This document shows positions 34,865 to 43,545 of a DNA stretch of 64,000 nucleotides, piece by piece. Source of the DNA: Candidatus Mcinerneyibacteriota bacterium (GTDB taxonomy: Bacteria > Macinerneyibacteriota > Macinerneyibacteria > Macinerneyibacteriales > DSCS01); assembly GCA_016937175.1 (NCBI GenBank), contig JAFGWL010000018.1, forward strand, positions 1 to 64,000, written 5' to 3'. The notes beneath the pieces were generated by a model. The model had not been told where the DNA came from. It did not search any database and saw nothing but the letters and a program-made list of their open reading frames with translations. Every line of letters starts with the position of its first letter. Position 1 is the stretch's first letter. A program made the position numbers and the translations under genes.

Positions 34865-35416
34865 CTAATCAGTCAAGTCCAGTTCCTTCAGGCCGCTTTG
34901 AATATCCTCTTCCAGAGCTCCCAGAACCTGGGGTGTAGCCAGGCTGACATCGCCCAGGATCTCCCGTATGATACGTGTATCGAATTCATATTTGGTTCCG
35001 TCTTTTTTAACCATGACATAGAGATCGATCTCCGGATGTCCCACGATAAGAGACAAAAGGGTATCCGTGATATTCCCCAGGGGAGGCCGGTCGATGTGGG
35101 ATAATCTCATCTCCACGCTGACCCTTGTATAGGAACCCTCTTTGGATTCGATGGAGAAGCCTCCGTCGCAGGTTTCAGCTGTCTGCATAAAGAGGGGTAT
35201 TCCCAGGCCCCATCCTTTCCCTTTTTTTGTAGAAAAGAGAGGATCCATAGCCTTTTCTATCATTTCCGTATCCATTCCCTTCCCGTTATCCACCACAGTG
35301 ATCTTCAGCCGGTCTTCTGCTGTATCGACCTCGATGAAAAGGTCAAGATGCCAGGCCCCGGCAGCGATCCCGTTTTCCATAATATCCATGATATGGAGGG
35401 AGAGTTCAGGCATCAT
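34865..35416 (-). CDS. Histidine-kinase-type ATPase domain protein
   Basis: 183 aa, HATPase domain in the first 110 residues (HIMDIMENGIAAGAWHLDLF, VVDNGKGMDTEMI, KGKGWGLGIPLFMQTAETCDG), followed by a 60-residue tail without catalytic His. It lacks a dimerisation domain, so it is a partner ATPase not a full kinase. The start overlaps the PHP gene end by 11 bases. Part of the PHP/ATPase/hydrogenase-like sensor set. Confidence 0.85.
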   Translation of the reverse strand: MMPELSLHIMDIMENGIAAGAWHLDLFIEVDTAEDRLKITVVDNGKGMDTEMIEKAMDPLFSTKKGKGWGLGIPLFMQTAETCDGGFSIESKEGSYTRVSVEMRLSHIDRPPLGNITDTLLSLIVGHPEIDLYVMVKKDGTKYEFDTRIIREILGDVSLATPQVLGALEEDIQSGLKELDLTD

Positions 35417-36143
35417 AGATGATCTTCCTTCCCCGGGCCCCTTTCAAAGCCAGCCGGAACTCTTCAAACGTGGGAGCTTCAAGCTCGTAAGTAGTGGACA
35501 CACAGCCCACATCGTCGATAAGATGCGCATCGGAGTTTGTGATAAAGGGGAAATGGGTATACTCCTCGTATCGGCTGCGTGCCTTTTCCAAAGAGAGATG
35601 CCTGGAGATCTCTATCCCGTCTACAAGGGTATCTTCGGGAATAAACCCCAGCTGTGAGATAACGCTGAAGGTATCCCGGTCTATATGAGAAAAAAATACC
35701 AAGCCGCCCCGGCTATGTACCTCTTCGGTTATCTCTTCGATCTCCATATTCACAGACTGTAAAAGCAATTTTTCCTCCATACGGATGATCTGGTCCCGGG
35801 CATCCACAACCACCTGATCCCCGAAGTAGTCCGGATTATTGGGTATCATAGGCAGCCGGGGATAGAGAAGACCTCCCATGTCTTCAGCACTTTTTCTCTC
35901 TCCGAAAAGGGCCAGGAGATGAGTCTCGGACGCACTCTGGATCTCCAGGCCGAAAAATAGGGCGATCCTGCCCCGGGCAGCCTCTTCAAGGGCTTCCAGG
36001 TTCCCGGCGCTGTTATGGTCTGCAAGGGCGATGATATCGATTCTCTTTTCCAGGGCTTTCTGCACGATGGCTGCGGGAGACATGTCGAGCCCCCCGCACG
36101 GTGAAAGCACAGAATGGATGTGAAGGTCAGCCCTGAAACGCAT
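35406..36143 (-). CDS. PHP-domain metal-dependent phosphoesterase
   Basis: 245 aa. PHP motifs: ADLHIHSVLSPCGG (HxH), ALADHNSAGN (DH), FGLEIQSASE (E), FFSHIDRD (H) and ITNSDAHLIDD (DxH). These give the trinuclear metal site used by histidinol-phosphate and nucleotide phosphoesterases. Follows directly after the DRTGG genes; stop and start codons of neighbours touch or overlap. Substrate unknown. Confidence 0.9.
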   Translation of the reverse strand: MRFRADLHIHSVLSPCGGLDMSPAAIVQKALEKRIDIIALADHNSAGNLEALEEAARGRIALFFGLEIQSASETHLLALFGERKSAEDMGGLLYPRLPMIPNNPDYFGDQVVVDARDQIIRMEEKLLLQSVNMEIEEITEEVHSRGGLVFFSHIDRDTFSVISQLGFIPEDTLVDGIEISRHLSLEKARSRYEEYTHFPFITNSDAHLIDDVGCVSTTYELEAPTFEEFRLALKGARGRKIIYDA

Positions 36144-36476
36144 CTACTTCACCAGAGCATACAACATCCCAGCACAGGTAAAGGCATCTTTTTCCGTTAC
36201 AAAAAGGGGTACTCCGATTTTTTCAGCGGCTTCTACCAGATTTTGTTCAGGCTCTACGCCGTTGACGACGACGATCCCCGCGATATCTTTAGCTGTAGCT
36301 ACGGCGATGACGTTTTTGTGCCGCTGGATCGTAAACCAGAGAGAACCGCTTTTGGCATGGGCCAAAACATCACTTAGCAGATCCCCGCTGTATCCTCCCG
36401 TTACTTCTGTATCATCGATCTCACGCTGAGTCAGGGCCCTGAGTCCCAGCTTTTCTGCAGCTTCTTTCAATTTCAT
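36144..36476 (-). CDS. DRTGG-domain protein (second copy)
   Basis: 110 aa, one DRTGG domain: ITTREIDDTEVTGGYSGDLLSDV-type start with local GDLLSDVLAHAK and the ending IVVVNGVEPEQNLVEAAEKIGVPL. These domains occur with CBS and phosphotransacetylase proteins and in sensory hydrogenase clusters. Adjacent paralogue 1 base upstream. Confidence 0.87.
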   Translation of the reverse strand: MKLKEAAEKLGLRALTQREIDDTEVTGGYSGDLLSDVLAHAKSGSLWFTIQRHKNVIAVATAKDIAGIVVVNGVEPEQNLVEAAEKIGVPLFVTEKDAFTCAGMLYALVK

Positions 36477-36477
36477 C

Positions 36478-36846
36478 TTATACCTCGCTTGCAGGACGGT
36501 TTTTACACGGCCTTACGCCGTTTTTATATAAGATCCCGCTGGTCTCAAACATGGTCTTTCTGGTGACGATCATGGGTATGTTCAGCCGCTTTCTGGCCAC
36601 ATCCATGACATCCTCCGAAGGCTGCTTCCCGCGGATGAATATGATCGCAGTGATCCCGAGGATCTCTGCTACGCGGATCACCTGAAGGGTCACAGTCCCG
36701 GTGATCAACAATGTATCTCCCTCGGTCAGAGCCAGGACATCACTCAAAAGGTCAGCGCTGTAGGCAGAAGAGACCTCTATATCCAGACTCTCCTCTCCTG
36801 CGATGACATCTCCATCCAGCAAATCAATGATCTCTTTGATACGCAT
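36478..36846 (-). CDS. DRTGG-domain protein (first copy)
   Basis: 122 aa DRTGG domain with ADLLSDVLALTEGDTLLITG and IIFIRGKQPSEDVMDVARK. A similar size to its neighbour, with 16 extra C-terminal residues that contain a Cys. Begins the sensory sub-cluster 15 bases after the OmpA-fusion gene. Ligand unknown. Confidence 0.87.
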   Translation of the reverse strand: MRIKEIIDLLDGDVIAGEESLDIEVSSAYSADLLSDVLALTEGDTLLITGTVTLQVIRVAEILGITAIIFIRGKQPSEDVMDVARKRLNIPMIVTRKTMFETSGILYKNGVRPCKNRPASEV

Positions 36847-36861
36847 GGGCCCTCCTCACGC

Positions 36862-38931
36862 TCAGCGTGATATCATAATCACGTCGACGCGCCTGTTGTT
36901 CGCCCGTCCCTTTGCATTCTTGTTGGTATCGACGGGCATATCTTCTCCGTAGGCAACGGTGATAATCCGCTCTTCGCTCACCCCTTTATCCACAAGGTAT
37001 TTTTTTACCATTTCTGCGCGTTCACGGGAGAGCTTCTCATTAGCCTGCCTTGTCCCCACATTATCCGTATGTCCTTCCACCCGGACCTTAGCCTCCGGAT
37101 AAAGGGCCAGTGTCTCCACAGCTTTATCCAACTGGCTCTTCTGGGAAGCATCGAGGGTATAAGCATTCTCCGCAAAGCGTATCCTGGCCATGAGGAAGAG
37201 AGCCGGGACAGGAGGCTTCTCCTCGATAACGGGGGTCTCGATCACTTCCCCGGCAGGAGCAGTAACCGGGAGGGCGATGATCAGGCTTTCTCCGCTGTTT
37301 CCCGCTTTATCGGTGATACGGGCATAGACATCGAGTGATTCTCCTTCAGCCGGAACTGACCCGTCAGCCAGATACCCGCTCCACTCGAAACCGTCTTTCA
37401 ACCCGTTATAAATGATCTCATGGACCGTCTCTGTTCCCTTTTTAACAATAATACGGGTCTCTGTGACATCCACCGCTTCGTGAGGAGTAACGTTAAACGT
37501 GACTCCGGCTCCGGGGGAAAGGGCCTCAGGCATGACAGTCAATGTCACCCCCGGATTCTTTGCCCGTGCGGAAAACTGGACGGTATTACTGCTCCCTTTG
37601 TTGCCGAAACGGTCCTTGACCGTCATTACGGCCGTATAGGCACCGTCGGAAACATTTTTCCCCTTATCATCTTTTCCGTCCCATGTGATAAAGGGCGGGA
37701 AGGGCTTTTTGCCCTTATATTCTCTTTTTTCATTCCCGTTCTCATCGCTGATGACCAACTCCCAGCGGGTGATGATCTCGGCGTCTTTGCTGTCGGTCAG
37801 GATCCTGACCTGGTCTTTTACTCCGTCATTATTGGGTGAGATCCACTCGTTTTCGGCCATGATACGGACCACAGGAGGGATCTTATAGGCTGATGCCATG
37901 GTCTTTTCTCCGGTATAGGCTACCTGAAACGCCATGGATGACCCGGTGTACTCTCCTGCCAGGGCATAGCCGGCGGCGATCTCAAATCCGCTGAAACGGA
38001 ATCCCAGCCCTGCTGTTATCTGCCCTTCTCCGTCATAGACGGGATCGGTGGGAACCCCTTCAAAAAGGGCTCCGCCGTCCTTATAAAAGGTATTTTGCAG
38101 ATATCCCGCCCTGAGGGCGATGGTATTGTTGAAGAACCACTCTTCAGCTCCTACATGAAGAGCCGAGGAGTTGGCATGGTTCATCAGGTAGTCGGCCCCC
38201 AGAGAAAAAGCTGCTTCCCCCATGAGCTGATGGTTCACTTTAAGGCCCATTCCCACGTTGATCCCCATGGCCACATCCATGGGAGCTATGACATCCAGAA
38301 GAGAGAGGCCCAGGTTGAAGGTAGACCCCTCTTCGGTGAGAGGGACACGGGCCAGGAAAGATACATCTCCTCCCATGGCTCCGTCTACATAATTATCAGC
38401 CGCCGAAGGGACTTCATAAGCTTCGCCAAGGGTGGGCATGATATATTTTCCGGTAAAAGCCAGGGAGAGGTCGAAACCACCCATGTTGGCTTTCCGGATC
38501 AAAGAAAGCATGGCCATATCCACAGTACAGTCATCCGGATTACTCTCATCGATGGCTCCTGTTGTCCCGTCAGGAAGCAGAAGAGACGTTCTGACTCCGG
38601 TGATGTTCACCACGAACCAGTCTTTAAGGGGAAATGTAACCCCTCCGTAAATATTCTTATAGAGGTCAAGATCTGTATTGGGTTCTTTCATAAAAAGGCC
38701 CATCCCTCCAAAGGCATCGATCCCGTAAGAAAAACCGTATCCGGCAGGGTTGAGCAGATTACCGGTACTCCGGATCAGTCCGATGCCGGCACCCCCCATT
38801 CCCAGAGAAACGGCATCGGTATAGCCGATCCTGGTGTTCTCGTAAAAAGCTGAAGCCGGGTTCTCCCCGTCCACTGCCCACACAGAGAGGCTCAGGGACA
38901 CCATTAGAACCAACAGCAAATATCTTTTCAT
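36862..38931 (-). CDS. Outer-membrane fusion: beta-barrel + Ig-like (FlgD-type) domains + OmpA domain
   Basis: 689 aa from ATG 38931 (GGGGG just upstream; an ATG 15 bases earlier is less likely). Signal peptide (YLLLVLMVSLSLSVWA). Residues 20-345 look like a PorV/UPF0164-type barrel (TDAVSLGMGGAGIGLIRSTGN, GLGFRFSGFEIAAGYAL). Two FlgD-like Ig folds follow (EWISPNNDGVKDQVRI, WDGKDDKGKNVSDGAYTAVM). The end is a peptidoglycan-binding OmpA domain (VRVEGHTDNVGTRQANEKLS, NRRVDV). It should tie the outer membrane to the wall. Located between the phosphoesterase and DRTGG genes. Confidence 0.85.
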   Translation of the reverse strand: MKRYLLLVLMVSLSLSVWAVDGENPASAFYENTRIGYTDAVSLGMGGAGIGLIRSTGNLLNPAGYGFSYGIDAFGGMGLFMKEPNTDLDLYKNIYGGVTFPLKDWFVVNITGVRTSLLLPDGTTGAIDESNPDDCTVDMAMLSLIRKANMGGFDLSLAFTGKYIMPTLGEAYEVPSAADNYVDGAMGGDVSFLARVPLTEEGSTFNLGLSLLDVIAPMDVAMGINVGMGLKVNHQLMGEAAFSLGADYLMNHANSSALHVGAEEWFFNNTIALRAGYLQNTFYKDGGALFEGVPTDPVYDGEGQITAGLGFRFSGFEIAAGYALAGEYTGSSMAFQVAYTGEKTMASAYKIPPVVRIMAENEWISPNNDGVKDQVRILTDSKDAEIITRWELVISDENGNEKREYKGKKPFPPFITWDGKDDKGKNVSDGAYTAVMTVKDRFGNKGSSNTVQFSARAKNPGVTLTVMPEALSPGAGVTFNVTPHEAVDVTETRIIVKKGTETVHEIIYNGLKDGFEWSGYLADGSVPAEGESLDVYARITDKAGNSGESLIIALPVTAPAGEVIETPVIEEKPPVPALFLMARIRFAENAYTLDASQKSQLDKAVETLALYPEAKVRVEGHTDNVGTRQANEKLSRERAEMVKKYLVDKGVSEERIITVAYGEDMPVDTNKNAKGRANNRRVDVIMISR

Positions 38932-38946
38932 ATTTCCCCCTTTCAC

Positions 38947-39738
38947 TCATTTACCCAAAAGCAATCTTTCGGCAAGTATATACGGCAAAGGCAGTTCTGC
39001 AAGTTTCTGCTGCGTTTTACGCACATCATAATCCAGCCGGACATATCGGATCGTCTTCTGTTCCGTATCCCATATGAGAAAAGAAGACATATAATTCCCG
39101 TCGCGGGGTTGTCCGACACTCCCCGGGTTGATGATATAGGCTGCCGTCTCATCCAGCTTCCAAGTTTTATCTTCAGGTTCATGCCCGGTCACCCGCTCAC
39201 TGTCCATCTTTTTAATATAGAGATAGGGTTTATGGGTATGGGCGACAAAGGTCAGTTTTCCCGTATGGCCGAAAGATTCCCGGGCCATTTCACTTGAATC
39301 CAGATAATACCAGTTCTCAGGCATCTGGGGAGTGGAGTGATAAAAAGAACCTCCGTGAAACCGTGCCGAATAGGGAAGGGATTTGACAAACCTCTGATGA
39401 GACAGGCCCATCTCTTTTTTGGTCCATATGATCGCTTCATAGGCGATCCTGTTAAAATAACTGATATCCGTAAAATTGATGACGGCAGCGTCATGGTTAC
39501 CCATGATGAGATCCGCTGAGAAGCCTGAAGCCAATTCAAGCTCGCCAGGTTCCAGTTTTTCGGTCTTTTCTCCGGCCATGGCCATAAAAAGCTCCAGACA
39601 CTTCACAGGATCCGGGCCATATCCCACGACATCTCCCACGTGTACGATCCTGCGGATCTTCTCTTCCCGCAGGAAGCGGAGTACAGTCGTGAAAGCTTCA
39701 AGATTCCCGTGTATATCGGCCATTACAGCTATTCTCAT
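38947..39738 (-). CDS. Calcineurin-type metallophosphoesterase
   Basis: 263 aa with all phosphoesterase blocks: ADIHGNLEAF, HVGDVVGYGPDP, IMGNHDAAV, FVAHTHKP, plus the PGSVGQPRDGN loop typical of the YfcE/diadenosine-phosphatase-like group. Cytoplasmic, two-metal site. Nine bases after nusB. Substrate not determinable. Confidence 0.88.
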   Translation of the reverse strand: MRIAVMADIHGNLEAFTTVLRFLREEKIRRIVHVGDVVGYGPDPVKCLELFMAMAGEKTEKLEPGELELASGFSADLIMGNHDAAVINFTDISYFNRIAYEAIIWTKKEMGLSHQRFVKSLPYSARFHGGSFYHSTPQMPENWYYLDSSEMARESFGHTGKLTFVAHTHKPYLYIKKMDSERVTGHEPEDKTWKLDETAAYIINPGSVGQPRDGNYMSSFLIWDTEQKTIRYVRLDYDVRKTQQKLAELPLPYILAERLLLGK

Positions 39739-39747
39739 AATATCTTC

Positions 39748-40161
39748 TTACTCCAGGCTGTCCACATAGGCATGCAGTTTTTTGTCAAAATTCTGAGAGG
39801 CATACTTGTCGCTTAGACGAAGCCCCTCTGATATCACCAGTTTTTTGTCTGTCTTCAAGACAGTCAGCTCAAAGACACAAAGATAGATGAGAGCCTGCTC
39901 CACAAGGTGCAGCTCCCGGAAAGACCCTGTGAATGTCCGTTGAATGTAGGCCTCTATCTCCCCCATCCGCCCCTCAAGAAGAGAGATCGCTGTATGAAAA
40001 GATGCCGCTTTTCGGCTTTCCATTCCCCCGAAAAGGACCTCTTCTCCCCTCGGTTTTGCCGCCTCCCCCTCTTCGCTTTTAGCAAAAAGGTAGGCATAGA
40101 GCCATTGGAGAAGGCTGTCACGGACAGCTTTTTTGTCTTTGACATCCATGGCGGCCATCAT
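39748..40161 (-). CDS. nusB: Transcription antitermination protein NusB
   Basis: 137 aa, usual size. All-helical with SLLQWLYAYLF near the start and the C-terminal IYLCVFELTVLKTDKKLVISEGLRLSDKYA-type segment (residues about 95-125), including KYASQNFDKKLHAYVD. Starts in a TAATG overlap with ribH; the ribH-nusB order is widespread. Works with NusE in rRNA antitermination. Confidence 0.9.
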   Translation of the reverse strand: MMAAMDVKDKKAVRDSLLQWLYAYLFAKSEEGEAAKPRGEEVLFGGMESRKAASFHTAISLLEGRMGEIEAYIQRTFTGSFRELHLVEQALIYLCVFELTVLKTDKKLVISEGLRLSDKYASQNFDKKLHAYVDSLE

Positions 40162-40625
40162 TATTTCATCTTTGCGGACAGATCCATGAGCTCAATAAGA
40201 GAGAGCGCGGCATCCCACCCTTTATTGCCCATTTTGGTCCCGGCTCTTTCAATGGCCTGTTCCACAGAGTCAGTGGTCAGGACACCGAAGGCCACAGGGA
40301 TCTTCCCCTCCATAGAAATATGGGCGATCCCCTTGGAGACTTCCGAGGCGACATATTCAAAATGGGGTGTCCCCCCGCGAATGACTGTCGCCAGGCAGAT
40401 GATCCCGTCGTAAGCCCCCTTGTCCACAAGTTTCCTCAGCAGGTACGGGATCTCAAAGGCTCCCGGGACGGGATAGACGTCCATATCGGCGCTTTTCCCG
40501 CCGTGCCGGACGAAGCAGTCCTCGGCCCCTTCCAACAGCTTTTTGTTGATGAAATCATTGAACCGGCCGATGATCACGGCCACCTTTTTTTTATCCGCGT
40601 TTAAATGGCCTTCGATGACACGCAT
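40161..40625 (-). CDS. ribH: 6,7-dimethyl-8-ribityllumazine synthase
   Basis: 154 aa, full length. [53 protein letters not shown] (substrate loop with catalytic His nearby) and [19 protein letters not shown] are the family signatures. Catalyses the penultimate step of riboflavin synthesis. Part of dgt-ribD-ribE-ribBA-ribH-nusB. Confidence 0.97.
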   Translation of the reverse strand: MRVIEGHLNADKKKVAVIIGRFNDFINKKLLEGAEDCFVRHGGKSADMDVYPVPGAFEIPYLLRKLVDKGAYDGIICLATVIRGGTPHFEYVASEVSKGIAHISMEGKIPVAFGVLTTDSVEQAIERAGTKMGNKGWDAALSLIELMDLSAKMK

Positions 40626-40641
40626 AAATCCCCCTTTTTAC

Positions 40642-41859
40642 TCAGATTTCGTCGATGAGATGGCCCATCTTCTCTTTTTTCGTCTGCAGATACTTTCTGT
40701 TATACTCTGATATCTTACCATAGATCGGGACACGTTCCACAACTTCCATACCGTATCCTGATATCGCTACCATTTTTTTCGGGTTATTGGTCAATAGGCG
40801 GATCTTCCTGACTCCCAGGTCATGGAGTATCTGAGCCCCTATTCCGTATTCCCTGAGATCCGGAGGGAACCCCAGAGCTACGTTGGCTTCCACAGTATCC
40901 ATTCCTTTTTCCTGAAGATGGTAGGCATGGATCTTATTGATGAGTCCGATACCGCGACCTTCCTGACGAAGATAGACGATAACGCCGCGGCCTTCCTGTT
41001 CGATGAGTTCCATTGACCTGTGGAGCTGGTCTCCGCATTCACATTTCAGGCTTCCCAGAGCGTCTCCTGTGAGGCATTCGGAATGGACCCTGACCAGGAC
41101 CGGCTCTCCGTCACTCACATCTCCCTTGACTAAAGCAATATGCTCTTTACGGTCCAGTCTGTTTTCATATCCGTAAAGAATGAATTTCCCATATTCGGTC
41201 GGCATCTCAGCTGAAGCCTTCCGGACCATGAAGGGCTCATGGCTCAACCGGTACTCGATAAGGTCCGCTATCGTCAAAAGGAGAAGGCCGTGCTTTCGGG
41301 CGAATTTCCTGAGCCCCGGGAGCCGCATCATATGGCCGTCCTCCTCCATGATCTCACAGATGACTCCCGAAGGATTCATCCCGGCTATCCTCATGAGATC
41401 AACAGCGGCTTCCGTATGCCCTGCCCGCTCCAGGACACCCCCCTCTTTAGCTTTCAGGGGAAAGACATGGCCCGGTTTCACAATATCCGCGGGAGAAGCT
41501 TTGGGGTTGATAGCCGTCTGAATGGTCTTTGACCGGTCAAAGGCTGATATCCCTGTGGTCACTCCGTGCCGGGCTTCTATTGATTCTGTAAAGGCCGTCT
41601 CGTGACTGGACTCATTCACGTCAGTCATCATCTTCAGCCCCAGCCGTTTCACCTGGTCTGATGTGAGGGATAGGCAGATGAGCCCTCTGCCGTTTGCAGC
41701 CATAAAATTGACCGCTTCCGGGGTTGCTTTTTCAGCAGCCATGAGAAGGTCTCCTTCGTTCTCTCTTTTTTCGTCGTCGACGACGATGATCATCTCTCCC
41801 TGACGTAAAGCCTCAAGGGCTTGTTCCACGGTGCAAAAGCCGCCGCTTTGATTTACCAT
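40642..41859 (-). CDS. ribBA: Bifunctional DHBP synthase / GTP cyclohydrolase II
   Basis: 405 aa. N-terminal half is DHBP synthase (VVDDEKRENEGDLLMAAE, HVFPLKAKEGGVLERAGHTEA), C-terminal half GTP cyclohydrolase II (HSECLTGDALGSLKCECGDQL zinc site, VIVYLRQEGRGIGLINKI). Key residues of both halves are in place. Supplies both precursors of riboflavin. Overlaps the ribE end by 7 bases. Confidence 0.97.
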   Translation of the reverse strand: MVNQSGGFCTVEQALEALRQGEMIIVVDDEKRENEGDLLMAAEKATPEAVNFMAANGRGLICLSLTSDQVKRLGLKMMTDVNESSHETAFTESIEARHGVTTGISAFDRSKTIQTAINPKASPADIVKPGHVFPLKAKEGGVLERAGHTEAAVDLMRIAGMNPSGVICEIMEEDGHMMRLPGLRKFARKHGLLLLTIADLIEYRLSHEPFMVRKASAEMPTEYGKFILYGYENRLDRKEHIALVKGDVSDGEPVLVRVHSECLTGDALGSLKCECGDQLHRSMELIEQEGRGVIVYLRQEGRGIGLINKIHAYHLQEKGMDTVEANVALGFPPDLREYGIGAQILHDLGVRKIRLLTNNPKKMVAISGYGMEVVERVPIYGKISEYNRKYLQTKKEKMGHLIDEI

Positions 41860-42488
41860 TCTTTTAATGCCTCCTCAAGGGACCGGGATCCTTTGCCGCC
41901 CGTTATCCCTTTTAATGCCTTGTTGACATATTTACCGATCATATCATATTCCAGATGGAGACGGTCCCCCTCTTTTTTCTCCCTGAGAGAGGTATTCTCC
42001 CAAGTGTGAGGGATGATCCCCACCCGGAAAGAATCGTATCCCGCATCGATCACGGTGAGGCTGATCCCGTCAACAGCCACAGATCCTTTTTCTGTGACAA
42101 GAACGCTCTGTTCAGGGGAAAAAGCGATGGTCAGGATGCGGCTCTCACCGCGCCGTTCGATGGCCCTGATCACACCGGTCCCGTCCACGTGTCCCTGGAC
42201 AAAATGGCCGTCCAGCCGGCTTCCCACAGAAAGAGCACGCTCCATATTGATCTTTGTCCCCGGGGGCATCTCTCCGAAAAGGGTCCGTCGGACAGTCTCC
42301 TCCATGATCTCAAAACAGAGGGAATCCTTTGTGACGTCCACGACGGTGAGACAGGCTCCGTTACAGGCCACAGAGTCTCCGGCTTTCACATCCGGCCAGA
42401 CCGAAGCGGTGATCTCCACGGCAAGGACCATTCCCGAAAGCCGTTTGGTTTTAAGAGTTCCCACCTGTTCAATGAGGCCTGTAAACAT
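41853..42488 (-). CDS. ribE: Riboflavin synthase alpha chain
   Basis: 211 aa with two lumazine-binding repeats: MFTGLIEQVGTLKTKRLSG / GDSVACNGACLTVV and LDGHFVQGHVDGTGVI / KGSVAVDGISLTVID. Dismutates two lumazines to riboflavin. Its start overlaps the ribD end by 20 bases. Some databases call this gene ribC. Confidence 0.96.
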   Translation of the reverse strand: MFTGLIEQVGTLKTKRLSGMVLAVEITASVWPDVKAGDSVACNGACLTVVDVTKDSLCFEIMEETVRRTLFGEMPPGTKINMERALSVGSRLDGHFVQGHVDGTGVIRAIERRGESRILTIAFSPEQSVLVTEKGSVAVDGISLTVIDAGYDSFRVGIIPHTWENTSLREKKEGDRLHLEYDMIGKYVNKALKGITGGKGSRSLEEALKEW

Positions 42489-43545
42489 CGTGACACTTCC
42501 CTTTCAACATGATATCTTCTCCGACCTTGCGCCAAACAGGGTCTTTCAGTGGACGGGCCATTTCCATCTTCGGCACGCCCCGGCCGCCGGCCGGTGAAAG
42601 CCCTCCTCCCAGGATCCTGGGAGCGATAAAGACGACGACTTCATCAACGAGGCCTGCTTCAAGCAGGATATGGATCGTATGAGCGCCTCCCTCGATCAGA
42701 AGGGAATAGAGGCCTTCTTTCCATAAAACTTCTGTAAACTCCCGTCCAGATAAAGCAAATCCCCCAGGGAGAGTATAATTTCTAAACCCCTTGATATCAA
42801 GATATTTTTCCTGTTGGGTCAGAATGACACCTTTCCCTTCGAAGACATGGAACTCCGGAGAAGAGATCTCTCCCAGGGGGTCATAGATGACTTTCACCGG
42901 CTGCCACCCCCGGGGGTCGAGACGGGCGGTCAGCCGGGGATTATCCCGGAGGACAGTCCCGGCCCCTACCATGATCCCCTTGACATTGTGACGGAGCCGG
43001 TGGACCACTTCCCGGCTCTCTTCACAGGAGATCCATTTGGAATCACCGGTGCAGGTCGCGATATATCCGTCAGCGGTCATAGCATATTTCAAAATGATAT
43101 AAGGTCTCTTCTGAAGGATGTTTTTTATGAAAATGCGGTTCAGCTCCCTGGCCTTCTTCTCCTGAAAACCGACACGGACTTCAACTCCGGCATTTTTTAA
43201 CTTTCTGAAGCCCTCTCCGGCTACAAGGGGATTGGGGTCTTCCATGGCGGCATAGACAGCCCGGACTTTTTTTTTGATGATGAGGTCTGTACAGGGAGGA
43301 GTCTTCCCATGATGGCTGCAGGGTTCCAGAGTCACGTAAAGATCACATCCCTCGGCCAGGCGTTCATCGATATCCAGGGCTTTCACTTCAGCGTGGGCCT
43401 CTCCGAAACGGCTGTGAAACCCTTCCCCCACAATATGGCCATCTCTGACAGCCACGGCTCCCACATAGGGGTTAGGCTGCACAGCGGCGTCGGCTGAAGC
43501 CGCCAGTTCCAGAGCCCTTTTCATAAAACGGGGTTCATACGACAC
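42469..43545 (-). CDS. ribD: Bifunctional diaminohydroxyphosphoribosylaminopyrimidine deaminase / reductase
   Basis: 358 aa from GTG 43545: AGGAGG lies eight bases upstream and the GTG is inside the last codons of dgt; a longer frame to 43575 has no RBS. Deaminase half with HAEVKALD and TLEPCSHHGKTPPC zinc motif; reductase half with VGAGTVLRDNPRLTARL and LLIEGGAHTIHILLEAGL. Steps 2 and 3 of riboflavin synthesis. Confidence 0.96.
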   Translation of the reverse strand: MSYEPRFMKRALELAASADAAVQPNPYVGAVAVRDGHIVGEGFHSRFGEAHAEVKALDIDERLAEGCDLYVTLEPCSHHGKTPPCTDLIIKKKVRAVYAAMEDPNPLVAGEGFRKLKNAGVEVRVGFQEKKARELNRIFIKNILQKRPYIILKYAMTADGYIATCTGDSKWISCEESREVVHRLRHNVKGIMVGAGTVLRDNPRLTARLDPRGWQPVKVIYDPLGEISSPEFHVFEGKGVILTQQEKYLDIKGFRNYTLPGGFALSGREFTEVLWKEGLYSLLIEGGAHTIHILLEAGLVDEVVVFIAPRILGGGLSPAGGRGVPKMEMARPLKDPVWRKVGEDIMLKGKCHDVYRPH

